Shown here one piece after another: positions 11,776-11,913 of a stretch of DNA of 11,913 nt (the first letter of the stretch is position 1; every line of letters begins with the position of its first letter). The translations under genes and the position numbers were made by a program. The stretch lies in the NCBI GenBank assembly GCA_001817055.1, contig MHHP01000006.1, positions 9,734-21,646 of the forward strand, read 5' to 3'. The notes below the pieces were generated by a model. That model had not been told where the DNA came from. It ran no database searches and saw only the letters and a program-made list of their open reading frames with translations. Source of the stretch: Candidatus Andersenbacteria bacterium RIFCSPHIGHO2_02_FULL_45_11 (lineage in GTDB: Bacteria > Patescibacteriota > Andersenbacteria > UBA10190).

Positions 11776-11913
11776 CAACTCCCACCCCTTATGACATTCT
11801 TATTGTCGGCTATGGCCCTGCGGGGATTACTGCCGCTATTTACTCTGCACGCAAACGCCTAACCGTTGCACTTATCGGAGACCTGCCTGGCGGAGAAGTA
11901 CGAAATTCCGGTG
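11772..11913 (+). CDS. Thioredoxin-reductase-like FAD flavoprotein (partial, 5' end only)
   Basis: The frame opens with an ATG overlapping the glutaredoxin stop (ATGA) and stays open to the right edge: 47 codons plus one base. The protein starts MTTPTPYDILIVGYGPAG (residues 1-18). This is a first beta strand and the FAD-binding loop GYGPAG (13-18; GGGPAG in most TrxB proteins), followed by ITAAIYSARKRLTVALIG and PGGEVRNSG. This matches the N-terminus of thioredoxin reductases and their close relatives. The CxxC centre and NADPH domain lie beyond the window, so a true thioredoxin reductase cannot be told from a ferredoxin/flavodoxin reductase-like paralogue. The pairing with a redoxin favours the former. 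Confidence 0.8.
   Translation, partial: MTTPTPYDILIVGYGPAGITAAIYSARKRLTVALIGDLPGGEVRNSG

Noticed and set aside
1..11913. CRISPR arrays, tRNA genes, insertion sequences and toxin-antitoxin pairs.
   Set aside because: I read both strands of every gap. None is longer than 154 bases, and I found no spaced direct repeats, no tRNA arms, no transposase and no paired small genes of that kind.

Overview
The window is about 97% protein-coding and holds fifteen genes, two of them cut by the window edges. I see no tRNA, rRNA, CRISPR array or mobile element. Short intergenic gaps, overlapping genes, several small membrane or coiled-coil proteins of unknown function, and an apparent lack of Shine-Dalgarno sites in front of most genes suggest a streamlined bacterial genome. 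A member of the Candidate Phyla Radiation (Patescibacteria/Parcubacteria type) is my best guess. This is inference from style and gene content; no phylogenetic marker is present. TAA, TAG and TGA all end genes (TGA ends xseA, the dNMP kinase and the glutaredoxin), so the lineage does not use the UGA-glycine code of Gracilibacteria/Absconditabacteria.

Layout. 1-441 (-): 5'-terminal part of a multi-pass membrane protein running off the left edge. 596-961 (+): small coiled-coil protein. 971-1627 (-): phage-type deoxynucleoside monophosphate kinase. 1650-4293 (+): xseA, xseB and a type II NADH dehydrogenase, tightly packed with the last two overlapping. 4310-6906 (+): a three-gene membrane/envelope cluster made of a secreted bactofilin-like beta-helix with a membrane domain, a single-pass anchored protein and a DUF2157-like multi-pass protein. 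6860-7474 (-): TsaC/Sua5, overlapping the preceding gene tail to tail by 47 bases. 7504-8403 (+): D-Ala-D-Ala carboxypeptidase. 8490-9626 (+): GT-B-like protein with its own ribosome binding site and a strong intrinsic terminator. 9712-10203 (+): two-helix membrane protein with a Pro/Gln/Glu-rich tail. 10223-11506 (-): UDP-HexNAc 6-dehydrogenase family enzyme. 11536-11913 (+): glutaredoxin-like protein followed, with an ATGA overlap, by the start of a thioredoxin-reductase-like flavoprotein.

Functional themes are DNA repair and nucleotide supply (exonuclease VII, dNMP kinase), envelope building (carboxypeptidase, nucleotide-sugar dehydrogenase, GT-B-like protein, bactofilin-like cluster), redox (NDH-2, glutaredoxin/TrxR pair) and tRNA modification (TsaC).

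The most striking non-coding signal is promoter architecture. Most transcription units have a -10-like hexamer ending only 6-12 bases before the start codon and no Shine-Dalgarno site, which predicts leaderless or nearly leaderless mRNAs. In all three closely spaced divergent gene pairs (gaps of 22, 29 and 29 bases) the -10 candidates for the two directions overlap each other, like a symmetric bidirectional promoter. Two genes break the pattern with clear Shine-Dalgarno sites (starts at 441- and 8490+).
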